Part shown: one piece after another, positions 48,777 through 60,451 of the stretch | Layout: each line of letters opens with the position of its first letter | How positions within the stretch are numbered: position 1 is the first letter of the stretch | Source of the DNA: Fasciolopsis buskii | Taxonomy: Eukaryota; Platyhelminthes; Trematoda; Plagiorchiida; Fasciolidae | DNA length: 64,000 nt | NCBI GenBank assembly: GCA_008360955.1 | Contig: LUCM01008455.1 | Coordinates: 61,677-125,676 of the forward strand | Direction: 5' to 3' | Notes under the pieces: generated by a model | The model's database searches: none | What the model was told of the DNA's origin: nothing | The model's input: only the letters and a program-made list of their open reading frames with translations | Made by a program: the position numbers and the translations under genes

Positions 48777-49339
48777 ATGCCCAAGAATACGGGCAAGCCG
48801 GTAACTTGGTCGCGTCAGTGATAATTTTCAAAGCTATGGCATGTGACCTAGACAAGCCCGCGATCCCTGGCTGCGTAATTTATACCTGCGTGAGTTGTGA
48901 AAAATTCCGGGATCTGATTTATCACGTTTTTGGCATTGTGCCCGGTAGTCTTCAATGTCTTGTCTTTTCTGAGTGTCACACATGCTTCTCATGTGAAAAA
49001 ACCACGACGATTCTGCGATCTTTGTGATGGATGATAAGGGTCCCATGCAGCCCTCTTTTGCGTGGTATTTTGGCATATGGCCGCGCAGTTTCAGCTTCCG
49101 TTCAAAGTTTATCATAGGAAAAGGATGCACGATCACCTGCATTGCTTCAGTCGTGATTCCCTTGATTCAGGCCTAAAGCTAATCGATGCATGTGGCACGC
49201 CATGAATTGTGAGTTAAAAAGGTTCTCGTACCTGGAAAATCAATCTCATTGAGATCTCAGCGGGCGGCTATCTCTTTTCGTGCCGGCACTGCCGTGTGCA
49301 ATGATTTCCATTTAATGACTGTGAGCTCCTATCTTCCAG

Positions 49340-49950
49340 GCCTCCTAGACTTAGAGTTGGTTGGTAGCAGGTGGCTCGTTCGTAATGACCCAGTCCAGCA
49401 GTTACTTGCAAGGGTCACTCTTTACCGGGTGAGCTACCTCACATGCCCATACCAAGCCAGGCCAGGCACCGCGATAAAAAATCCTCGAGAGGTTGATCCT
49501 GATCCAGAAGAGTATAACAGACGATAGGACCATACCTCAGGCAGGGTATCATTTAGTGAGTTAACTTGTCCGCCTGCTTAAATGATGCTGTTATATGGGC
49601 GTTTTTTGTACCTGGAGAGGTTAGAGCCTATAATCACTCTCACAAGGCACTTTCTTTGTATTTGAGCGATTGCTCGAAGCACCTTTGAAAATTGTTCCAG
49701 GACTACATCATTGAAGCAAGTGGCCCTCGGCTTGCTGGGGGTATTTAGTGCACGCATTTTGCCTTCGTCCTCAAGTTATACATTTTCTGAGTGCGAGGCT
49801 TCCTGGTCGCACCCAAGTCTCACGAACGCGGATCGCCAAGTATTTACACTGAGGCACCGGATTTTGGGGCTGGCATGGGTGCAACTGCGTGCATCGACTA
49901 CCAAGGCTGTCTGTACGTAGAATAAGCTCTTAGGTGTACGGTCGACGGCG
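49340..49950 (-). pseudogene. LINE endonuclease remnant
   Basis: On the minus strand, EQFSKVLRAIAQIQRKCLVR and then IIGSNLSRYK correspond to the LL..L..A.......V..GDFN.P.I block (about 49720-49600). In a different frame, LLDWVITNEPPATNQL at about 49400-49350 is a nearly perfect form of the PSLLDLVITNEP block. The final PPLGKSDH block is broken by stops at 49345-49280. The protein is not functional. Confidence 0.68.
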
Positions 49951-50000
49951 GTTTAGCCAGCGTTCCACGTATCTGCAAACTGCCTTCCACCTGAACGTAT

Positions 50001-51649
50001 AGAGTTTGCTATTCTTGGTCTGCGCCTAACTTAGGGTCGCCAGTCTCGGTGCAGCTGGCGTCCTTAGGTTTTCCGGGCCCAAAATGACGTCCGCCGCTTC
50101 GGCTATGCCGTCCAGCAGTACTAATGCTGCAACTGCTTTGACCGAATAGGCGACTTTTTGCCACAGATTTTGACGGTCACAATTGAGTTTACAACCGCCG
50201 AAGAGTTTTTCAGATGGGAGACTACGTTTTGATACATGCCACCTCTCTAACACTGTGCCTGCCAGGAAGGATGAAAGCAGTGCAGTCCGAAGCAGTTTTG
50301 GCTGGGAAACGTTTGTTAGGAGCTATCAGTGTGACAGTCTATTTGTTCCACAGACCACCAGCCCTTTGATAGATGGCTTTGGAGACATGGACTTCCAATG
50401 TTCTATGTCGTGCAGAGCAGGCCGCTGTCACTCATCGTCTCCCGACTCCGGTACTCCATGTGCCACATGGTTGCGGGCCAAAAACTGAGGTTTCTCCGTC
50501 GATTTAGTCTTCCGCTGCGCATGCCGGATACGGAACGGCGGATCCTAGCGGACGCGCAACTCTAAGCAACCCCGGGGTATGGCTGTTGATGACAGCAGGC
50601 TGCCTGTGTACCCCGGGATTCTAGGGTTGTCCCTGGTAACCCAGAGCCTTGAGCAAATTATGTGTTACTGCTTTTTCCAGATGCTTGCGACACGCTTGAA
50701 GGTCGTCTGCAATTGGCGTTTTACTACACAGCTGCATGAAGATGTCCTTGTCACATGCCTCTCACTCCGCCAGCAAAAATGAGCTAAATTCGCTGAGTTT
50801 GAATAAAATAACGAAGTTGGTGCTAGGACGCTCGCCAGGCGTGTTCTTTGGGGTTATTCGCTTGGCCCAATTCCAGGATATTCCCAACCGGCAGGTCTCC
50901 GTGAATGCGATGAAAAATTCTGTCTCTGAGATCGTCGTGAATAGCTGAGGGGCGTGCGTCACGGTGTCAAATGCAAGTACTCAACTAGTTGCTTCTTAGG
51001 CGGTGGGTGTTGTTACACACCTCGTCACTTGAGGATCTCCCCGACCCAAATTCAGTTTTGGATCCACTCCCATGCCTACCGCCCTGGCTAGTGGATGTTG
51101 CCGTAGGTGCGACAATTTGCTTTGAATATCCTTGCCTTTTGTGGAGATTCGTCCAAATATCAAAAGGGCTCCTGACGTAATATTCACAACTGTTTTCTGG
51201 GAATCCACACAGACCCACCTAGGAAATTTCCGTTTTCCACGAATCTTTTATGCTCCCTTAGCAACTTTTTGCATCTCCTGTGATAGCAAACCGTTCAAGC
51301 GCTCTTCTGAATTCCTTCATCCACTACGCCTGGCTTGTAGCTTTTAGTGCCGCAAGGTTTGTTGCTGCACTCTGAATGTTCCTTTCTTTTGTTAGCTGCT
51401 TCTCCCATTGTCTCTCTGGCCATTAAATCCTCGCAGCCAAATATGCAATCCAAAGTATGCCGTAAAGCATAATTAGTCGCAGAAAGTACTGATATGTACA
51501 GCATAATATGAACACACATAAGAGCAAACCTGGTACTGTTAAAGAATATTACCACAGGGGAGAGCTGCGCATCTGCACCTCGTGTTAGAAACCTACTACT
51601 ATACTCTCTCCGAAATGCGGGTTTCATTACAATTCTCCAAGTTCCAAAG
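50001..51649. other. Unassigned sequence
   Basis: No supported gene. A 10-base inverted pair (cccggggta at 50573, taccccggg at 50609) forms a small hairpin. The 123-codon minus frame at 51666-51295 has no recognisable domain. Confidence 0.35.
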
Positions 51650-54143
51650 ACTTCCGTTATAGCCAACTTCTTTATTGTTAGATATTAGTCGTTATGGAAT
51701 AAACTCCCCCAACAACTGCGCATTCTGTCACTATTATCTATTGCATCTAAAAACAGCACGCAGATTAGTTCCTGTGCCCTTTTTCACTAATCTATACAAA
51801 CCATACTCACTCGAGGATCGAGTGTATGCAACTATATTGAGCTTCTAAAAACGCATTGATGTCACCTTATCGTTCACCGCGGGAAGAAACGTAAATCTCC
51901 CTGCTCATGTCATATAGGAATCAACCTAATCTCTCTCACTTCAAACAGAGCTCCAACACTAGCGCATACCACTTGTTTACATGCAGTTCCACGTCGGATT
52001 CATCTCAACGTTGCTCTGCCTGCAAAAACAGTACCTATCACTCAATAGTCTGACTTCATATCTATAAACCTTATTGTTCTAACTGCGTATCGTGTAGCTC
52101 ACCCATAGCTCTCTCCCACCCACTCACCTAAATAATTCCAACACCGTCGCCAAAACGGTGTAGCAATCATAACCGGCCACATTGTCCCACGAAAGAAATA
52201 ATCACTGCCATTCTCACCCTTACTTTTCATCAACTCTCCTCATTATTCAAATGACTCCGGCCCGCAGAATTCACCCTGTTTCTGACGAACTCAAAGGATA
52301 CCCTCCATATTAAATAAGGTCAACATCTTGGATTCTTTCTTTCTCACTCCTCATCGTTATCTCTGTCCATTTTAGACAGTTCAGAACTCATGCTATCTCC
52401 ACGAGCATAGAGTCCTACGTGGTATCTACCCTGCCCTTAATGACCGTTTCCATCTACCATACCCGCTGGCCCTGACCACCTTTTGTTTTCAAAAGGCACG
52501 GCCTCCTTGAGTGAAATATAATCCATGATTCTCATGCTGAATTTAGTCAATCCTTAGTACATCTATCTTTTTGGCTCGAACATTATTTCTTCCAGCAGCA
52601 GTTGGTCCTCGTCCGCCCTACAAATACAAATTCATTCTCTTTACTCATAACGTAGATTATCCACACACTAGATTAGCCAGCCCATCTATTTGAATAGTGT
52701 ATATAAAAAACCCGGATTGATCAGCCACCACTCATATATTTTGAATTGCACCATACGTTCTAGTAACTTCTTTCTATGAGCTGCTCGTAAGATTCATCGC
52801 TTCCTAATCCGCAGCTGGCAGCTAGGCCAGACTGCCGTCCGTCTTTTTTCTTTCTTTGTTTGGATGGAGACACTCATCCATGATCTGGAGATTATCCGAT
52901 CCTGGGAAGACGATGTATCCCTCACCTTAACACAACAGTGTAGGGTATGGTCATATCCATTGCTTTGGCCGGCGCCCATCGGGTAAACAGCTCGGCTGCA
53001 GCGGTGTGTGGGCGCATCTAGATTAGCGGATTACACCTCCTGCGTTCACCCTCAAACGGTGTTTTTCGGGTTGGGTGGCCGGCACTCGGTCAGCCCCACC
53101 CACTAGCACTGTTGTGATAAACAGCAGTATAGCTCCTCTGTTCACGTGCACCCTTTTGTACTGGCTTCTTCCTGCTTTCACCCAAAATTATTTTGCTAAA
53201 ACCACACAAAAGGGACTCACGAAGGACAGCAGTTTTATTAGCATCTGATATAAATTGACGTCCACAATGCATCTTGAAATTCGAAAACAGCTGATGGCCA
53301 TCATTTTTCATCAGCCCCTATTCTGGTCTGCGAAATTCGGCAATAGACCACGCTCTTGGTAACAGTTCTCCACGCGAGTCCACCAGGCGTTGCCCCATTA
53401 GATTCCTGCTCTTGTTCTTCTTTACCAACCCCACCTTCATCTCTGGACCAAGCTGAAATTCACGAACTCAAAATTGCTTAAAACAAACTCCATGGATTAG
53501 TCTTGTGATTACACAGTTCCCATCCCATGTCGCCACCTTCTTTGCTGAGTGGTCTGTGATTCCAGATTTTTCACGTTTTATACTGCCTCGCATGATATCC
53601 AGTCTGGTTTTCACTCATCTCCATTCCGTTATCACATCCATATTCATGCTCTTCTCCACCATATAACCCTTCATTTTCGAGGATCCCGGCCAACGAACGG
53701 CAACATTCAATGCAGTCCAGCCATTTTTGCGCTCACGGTAAGCACCTTCGATGTGTTCAAACATAGTACTGTTCGCACTGCCGTCAAAGAGAAATCTTTA
53801 ACAATCATTATCTAGCTTTGATTTAAAAGTCTAAACCTTATGCTCAGCCAACCACATTTCCTGTTATGATCTTGTGAGCGAAAACACTGCATTATATGTT
53901 TGGTTTCTGTTCTCTGTGTCTGCACTATGCCTTCTTTACACAATTTTGATGTTGCTTGGCTTGAGACTCCCGTATGTCGAGAAATATACGAAAACAAACA
54001 AACCTTTCGAATTACGTAAGGTTGCTCTCACCCCTTTTCCCTCTGATTTATGTTATTCATATTTCCTATGCAACGTCGCGATAAAACTTGATCTTGTCTT
54101 GCGCATGCATCTCGCAAGTCGAGAAGTATACATTATTATTATT
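51650..54143 (+). mobile_element. LINE family B, copy 6, RT C-terminus plus 3' untranslated region
   Basis: It begins with the last conserved RT block at 51666-51780 (NFFIVRY, stop, SLWNKLPQQLR) and continues through about 2.3 kb of non-coding 3' sequence to an (ATT)4 tail at 54132-54143. From 52198 onward it aligns with 9297-11384. The terminal word tcttgcgcatgcatctcgca matches the other copies. A 61-codon minus frame (52979-52794) corresponds to the 112-codon minus frame of the first copy but has lost about 40 bases and shifted. This copy shows that the 2-kb repeat is the 3' part of a LINE. Confidence 0.75.
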
Positions 54144-57100
54144 AAGTATAACGCTGAGCAATCACCATAGGTATTTTAAAATGGAGTAGGTGTAAACAGT
54201 TCAAAATAACTGACAGAGAAAAGACTGATTTACAAATATACCAATCAAGTGAGACAACCAGAAATCGGGCAGTGCTGTATCTTACTGCCAGCCTCAGTCG
54301 GCCGTGAACGACGGGCACCGTCCAAATGTCCATCTTCTTGAAATGGACAGTGGCTAGGTTCAACAGCACATTAGAATAAAGCCCTTATTGGGTAATGCAT
54401 AAACATTATCGTGGTTTTGCAATGACTTTGCTTAATTTTATCCCTTTGGTTCATTTCTGCTGGGCTTTTTAAAAGGGAACCCCGTGATTGGCATAGCAGT
54501 ACTCGCTAAAACCCGTTTCCGGCTCAGACACCGTCTTACTCTCATTGTCACTGGGTTGTACTCATGACTAATGTGGATGATGGGGCTAACTTTAATCGCA
54601 GGATGTCCCAGGTCTTCGAAGATTTTCTCGGCTTTGGAAGCGATATCCGAAAATTAAAGAAATTGCTTTTGGCAAATGCGAGACCGTTTCCCAGGGAAGT
54701 GCATTTTCTTCTTTATTTTTAACTACTTGTAACGTAACTGTGTGAATGGTAAAGGCATTCAGTTGCATCACGGGATGCCGAAAGGAGACGGAAAGTACCA
54801 TGTTCGATCGATAAGGGAGCACTCTTACGACTATACATTCGGTCTTAAATGTGGCCTGTCATGTTCCCAAAGCGCCGACAATCGCACTGTCGGTCCACCA
54901 GACTATGTTGGGTGATCAGCCGTCCGAACAAATGTGATGTTCAGTACGCCGACCATGCTGTGCAGACAGGCGGAGCCTAAGTCAGACTGCCGAGGAATGG
55001 TTCAGCACGAGCTACCCAGACGCATGGATGATTGATGCACGCCATATATTTAGAAGGAAGTCACCACTCATACTTTGCAGCGCGGACAGGTGGAACTCCG
55101 ACTCCAAAGCGCGTTATCTACAGACGATGGGTTCAGAAAGTTCGCCATAGCAGCAGCAGCAGCTAAGTTTAAATGAGATTGCAAACGCCGAGAAGTGGAA
55201 TACCTACATTAACCATCGAGGGGGAAATTTGTAGGTTTTGTCACAGAGAAGAGCCCGATGTGAAAATGGGTTTGCAGTGCAAACGGTGAGCGCATGAAAA
55301 ACGCCCTGGTTTCAACAGCCAGCGAACACATCCGTGCGTACTGCTGGGCCTAATGATGCGAAATTTGAAATGAAAATCTTCCTTATGGGGACAACACACC
55401 TTTATTGCTGGTAATTGTCGCCGAAATGTGGTCACGAATTGAGCATTACGCCTGGCATTGATTAACACGCGAGTTTTTTCATGTGTCTAACTGCGATTTG
55501 CAACATAAACTTAGCACACCGTCGCAGGTAAGTTGACCCGTGGGTATTGTTTCATAAATCTTATAACGGATACTCGGCAAGTGGGGGTAAACGATGACGC
55601 GCTGGAAGAAACTTGATAATTCATTTCCCTCAAAAACATTATCGGTGCCCGCCCTCGTTTATCTTATTGCCGAGTAAAACTGTTAGCCTTATTACATCAA
55701 CGACTAAACTTCCTTCTTCTAGCCATTAGAGTAGCCGCAAAAGGCACCCAAAACAGATCTTCGTAGAGCTTTTCTATGGTGCGATCAAATTGCAAAGTGG
55801 TAGGACACATTTTTCGGAAACATAGTAAATTGAACATTTCTGCTTTTTATTTCTCTCCGGAGCCTAAAACACAAAGCAGCTCAAGGATTTCACATTTTGA
55901 TCGACGCGGTTGCTATTTTTGGGGAAGCAATTAAATAACCACATGAATAAGCTACTGTTAAGTACTTTCGCCCATGAAAACTTATAATATGTATACAATA
56001 TGAAGGGAAATGGCCCTTTAGACCTGCCAAGATCTATGGAGCCTTATTGCGCAGGTTTACTGAAACCTAATTGCGAAGGCGACTGGGTTTCCCAAATTGC
56101 TGGTGGTTGTTCGCCACCTGTGAGTTGCAGTGCTCTGATTATGGTTTCCGTCATTTTTATTTAATTCATTAGTCGGCCTATATAAATCTCGCGAACAGAA
56201 CATGCTTGTTTTATGAGGTTTTGGTAAGTTTTTTCGTCGGAGGAGCTTTTGTTTGAAAGTAAGTATAATATTTGTTTTTAGTTGATGCTGGCAAATTATG
56301 CTAACCACTGAACACCCTAATTAAGTTCCCGTAATTATTGTATTCCTTTCTTAATTATCTGACGATCTTAACTGGGAAGCACCTGGACGCATTTGCCCTG
56401 AGAATGACACTGGCTGGTTTGTGAAACTTACCTAGATGCGGGAGCAGTGTTTATTACGGACCCAATTACATAACACTTTTGTTAGCTTCATTTTTAAAAT
56501 GGCTCCATGGACATCACGGGTTAGCCAATTTTCCTTGGGTGTGTCACTTTCGACCTTCTGTTTTTTCGCAGTGTCTATGTAAACAATGCACGACATTAAT
56601 TTTTGTGCAACATTCTGCAACCTGAAAATTTCGTTTTGATCAGAACGGTAAGAACTGAGTCGACGTGAAGCTCCAAGTTTTGGTTACAACCGTTGGAATG
56701 GAGACAAAGAGAGCTTTCGGACGCCAAAATATAGCCACGGCAATCATCAAACTACGACCAGTAGCCCAGAGGCGTATTTGGTTTGTTCCAGAGCTTCTCC
56801 TTGTTTACCATAGAAGGCGATTGTACAGCGTTGCACGGATCTGCAGCAAGCTATGATGACCCAGCGGGAACAAGTGTGTCACGTGCGCATGAGACATCAG
56901 AAATCTCGGGAAGCTTTTTGTCTTCCGAATGTCAAAACATTGAGGCGAAATTCTTCAGTAAAGACCGAATAAAAGAGAATGCTGTGACGAAGCGGAAGCT
57001 GTCATATGTGTGGTGCACTTAGAAAGCCGTAATTGTAGGTCGTGTAATAATCCGCAAAATTTTATTTCATCTCGGAGCCTCATAGGAGGCAATTATGCTG

Positions 57101-58379
57101 GTGGAGTATTACGATTAAGAAATCCGAAAGCGACAGTACCTGTAACTAAGGCCATCAATTTTGGAGGAATTCGAAAAGACTCAAAACGGCACAATTTCTG
57201 TTTTAAAGGAGAACATATGGGGTGATTTGAGGGATTTGAGGTCACTCATGTGCATGTTCTCGGACTGTTTCGGGAAATTTTGCCGGCTGGGTTGATAGGC
57301 AAATTCGCTGCGAAGAAAACATCGATTGGCAAATGGAAAATGCAGTGGTAAGGAAGGCCACCATGTTATACTAACTACCTATTGCGGAAGCAGACCCAGC
57401 AGCCACGGTTGCACAATTGATCTGCTTAATTTGACTTCCCTCGAAATCACAGTATAGTGTCCTCGGCAAGGCCTCCAAAGAAAGGTCGCGAATACCAACG
57501 TCACCCACTGAAGCCCACGCCAAATTCGAACCGCGCGATCTTTATATCAAGTCAGTTCAAATCGCATTGCGTCAGTTCAAACGAAATTATTGGATCTGTG
57601 GCTCGAGCAAAAGTCGAATGTTAGGTTTCCTGCAATGGTTAACTTCGGTATCCCACCGACATTCGACCGCAAGTTTTCCGTTCTCTGTTTTGAAATCGTT
57701 TTTAAAGCGCACCTCGGATTCGCTTGCTGAATAGCGGAAGCTCGGATGTTGAGAGTTTGAAAGGCTAAATGACATCAAGGACACCTGCATGAAAAAGAAA
57801 CTTCAACTGCTATCCTACCAGATCAGACTGGTTTACAAAAAGTTGGGCTTCTGTTAGAAGCGCCGTCTATTTTCTTAAACCTAAGGCTCTCCAGTTCCAG
57901 TAGTACATCATCAACGAGAAACGGAACCCAGCAACTCCAGCGGCCATGTACTGCTGCTCTGCTCTACGCCATACTGTGCGAAGATTTTGTGAGTTCAAGA
58001 TGTCGAGACGGAAGCAGGTGAGCAAATGACGGGCCAGGAAAAGGACTTCAAAAGGAAAGCAAAACGAAACAATCTTAATTGATTGGCTGCTGGTCAGAAT
58101 ACTTCATGAACTCAGGATAAGCCTTGAATAGGCAAAGATTTCGAGCAGACTGAAAGGGGGTCAGTACTCACTGTTGCACTTTCCGGCTTTTGGCACGGAG
58201 AATTTTCTCAGCTCAGGCAACAACCAATTTCATTAAGAACTTTAAATTTGAGCAAATCAGTCCGGGATCCTTATAGCCATCGTGAATCTACACTTCTTGG
58301 CAGAGACTGTGCGTATAAGGGGCACCAGAGGCGCGAGCAATACAATGGAGTCCGTGAAGTTGCCGTCACGACTCGGAGG
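54144..58379. other. Unassigned sequence; short (AGC)5
   Basis: About 4.2 kb with no recognisable gene or repeat partner. It holds a short (AGC)5 run at 55149-55163. Frames at 56665-57225 (plus) and 56308-56057 (minus) are under 85 codons and match nothing known. Confidence 0.35.
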
Positions 58380-59200
58380 AGTTACATCTAACAAGGAGTG
58401 CTGGACGAAAGCTAGGGGTCTACTTTAATACGCCCAAGTCAAAGGGAAACTGCGGGCCACAGCGGGTCTTGTACCCACCAGGACAGGAAATCAGTCTGCA
58501 ACTGCAGAACATAAAGCACAGGCCCTTCCGAATTACTTTAATTTGGTGTGCATGCATGACCGCATCATGCTAACAGAAATTTTGCTTAGCGTCAAGACAA
58601 ATGCGAAGCTATCATGTCCATATTGCTGCCGCTTCTAGAGAGTGCAGCAAGATTGTCGATGACACCAACACCCAAGTAATCCCTTAAAGATTTCCTGATC
58701 GTCTGCTCTGAGATGAATTATTTTCCTGGTTAATGCGGACCTTGGACAATTCTTATGCCTGCACTCGGATATTGCATAAGGCGACTTGGCTAGGCCTAGG
58801 CAATGGCTCGCTAACCTGACTGCCTCGCGTTGGCCAACATAACATATGTTTACCGGGTTTCCCCCATTCAATCATGCGATGACTGCATTGAAGAAGCACA
58901 TGTGGTTGGTGGAACAAAACCCTTTTTCATGAAGCCTTTCTAGGCCGGACAGACCACTGGATGCTCTAGAGGGCATTGCAAGACCTTGATGAAATTTTCC
59001 ATCACGTTTCACAGAATTCGGGTGATGTTGTCCGGCTTGAAGATCTAAATTCCCTTATATATGGCCACGACCGCCGAGCTGCCTCATGTGCTTACCTTAA
59101 TCTCTACCTGCCTGAAAGGGCTGTCACATCGAGCTAGTAGCGATGCCGGCAAATGGCCTGGTGGTGATGAGGTGACTGCTGTCTTGTTCTCCAGAATCCT
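58380..59200 (-). pseudogene. LINE reverse transcriptase remnant
   Basis: Near 58960-58875 the minus strand reads GFMKKGFCSTNHMCFFNAVI (family GFRKGRSC.TNLL.F...). The frame from 58871 continues with NGGNPVNICYVGQREAVR, in which family YLDF.KAFD has become YVGQREAVR, so the motif A Asp is lost. SALTRKIIHLRADDQ and GCWCHRQSC follow, where the family has the FL.GR...V.VD and GVPQGSVLG blocks. The post-motif-C words LQLQTDFLSWWVQD lie near 58510-58450 in another frame. No FADD is left. Confidence 0.82.
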
Positions 59201-59219
59201 TTCTCCTGGACCCCTTCAG

Positions 59220-59438
59220 TTACCTATGTACATTCTCTTCCTTTGGTAAATGATCGCCACTGAGTTGCGGTGAGGTACCTAGGACTAAGTCTCCGGGGTG
59301 CACCCATTCAGCCTTGTGGGCTCCACTAAAGTACTTGGCCGGTGAGGCTGCTTTGCTCTGTTCATTAGTATTACCCTGGTCTCCAACCTTCAGCCAGCCA
59401 ATGCCACCCCTCAAGGAACTATTGATTGCAGCAGGCAT
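59220..59438 (-). pseudogene. LINE linker between endonuclease and RT
   Basis: A 72-codon minus frame with WLKVGDQGNTNEQSKAASPA and KYFSGAHKAEW. This corresponds to the stretch just before RT motif 1 in CR1-type elements (I..L...G.L.....KA..L..YF.SVF). It is in the expected place between the endonuclease and the GF..G.SC.TNLL block. Confidence 0.7.
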
Positions 59439-59829
59439 AACACTTCTTCGACTGCCGCTTGGCAGATTGTGTTAGCTACAGCCAACATAGGTGGTTTCAA
59501 CCTCCGAACAGCTTTGCCTTCTGTGCACAGTTCCGCCGGTAGAGTGCATTGTAGTATACGCTTCACCATTGGTTTCGCTGCCTAATAACTTTGCAATGGT
59601 TACCTTCCACCAAGGTGTCTTTGCTTCGAGGTTCTCTCATTTCAAAGGCTCAAATTATTTCTGTAGGTTTTGCGAAGATTAATCAGTTACTCTCTACCTT
59701 TACCCGGCTCGGGATCCTATGCCGTGTCGTAGGCTTAGCCAAGCCCTTATTGGGGAAGTTCCTTACCTATTCGCAGGAAACCGTGGGTTGGCTAAAGCAC
59801 AATGATTTCCATCGATGATAGACGCCAAA

Positions 59830-60451
59830 GGTCCGTGAAATCATTGATCTGGCTTGTAGTTGTGAGTTTCACAGGTAGCGGAATGTGACAGGATCTGAAC
59901 CCGGTTTCCTCTCCGAAAATCCATTGCAATGCACTCAAATGCGACCGTTGGAAGAATCATTTTCCCCATCAAACGCGCATGTCTCAGTGGCCCGGTCTAT
60001 AGGCGGCGGCCCCCACAATAGAGGCCTTTTTGTCCCCCTCAATTACACTCGTCAAAGCGTTTAAGAGCGACTCATATACTCTGTGCTCAGCTCCAGGAGC
60101 CTCTCACATGCAAGCCACGTTAACCCGCGCAGAGTGAGTTGGTGGCGTGACCGCACATACCTGGATATTTCCACTGCATAATTCGACCTGAAATTCTACA
60201 TGTCCCCTCCGGCTCATCGACACTCCTTGTTCTTTTCCTGGCGCTACCTGCGGGATCTGCGTCCCATCGTTCCTGAAGCGTCGACTTTTCGGCACGGTGA
60301 ATGAAGGGTCATTATGCCCAGCTACATCCAACGTGAGCTCATGCAGCTTGTTTCGACTACTGTATATTTTGGCATGGAGAACTGTTAGTCTGTTTTCTCG
60401 GCCAAAGTTTCCATTTACCGCCTGATACCTGGCACTGGGTTCAGTACCCAA
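59830..60451 (-). pseudogene. LINE endonuclease remnant
   Basis: The frame 60451-60104 has RLTVLHAKIYSSRNKLHELT, the counterpart of LTVLY.NARSL.NKLDEL. Below 60104 the minus strand continues with VYESLLNALTSVIEGDKKAS, corresponding to the strand leading into GDFN, whose GDFN itself has become GAAA. At about 59935-59835 comes ETGFRSCHIPLPVKL, then NDFTDLWRL and MEIIVL, the block family elements write as PTRFR.GQTPSLLDLV.TN..NDF.DL...PPLGKSDH.VL. Catalytic Asp, Asn and His positions are lost. Confidence 0.78.

Larger units (their letters stand above)
47400..50000 (-). mobile_element. Decayed CR1-type LINE, endonuclease through RT C-terminus
   Basis: The minus-strand order is endonuclease (about 49950-49340), linker (49340-48800), and RT (48780-47400). 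Pieces are in several frames with many stops. It is close in wording to the LINE at 58380-60451 and may belong to the same family. The start is uncertain: the first endonuclease words (VVDARSCTHASPKI, family Y.NARSL.NK) lie near 49930. The 3' end beyond 47400 was not recognised. Confidence 0.75.
58380..60451 (-). mobile_element. Decayed CR1-type LINE, endonuclease through RT palm
   Basis: The minus-strand order is endonuclease (60420-59830), linker (59440-59220) and RT (59200-58380), with about the spacing of an intact element. Many stops and several frameshifts are present, but almost every conserved block can be found, so loss has been by point mutation more than by deletion. Neither a 3' untranslated region nor a tail was recognised below 58380. 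Confidence 0.85.
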
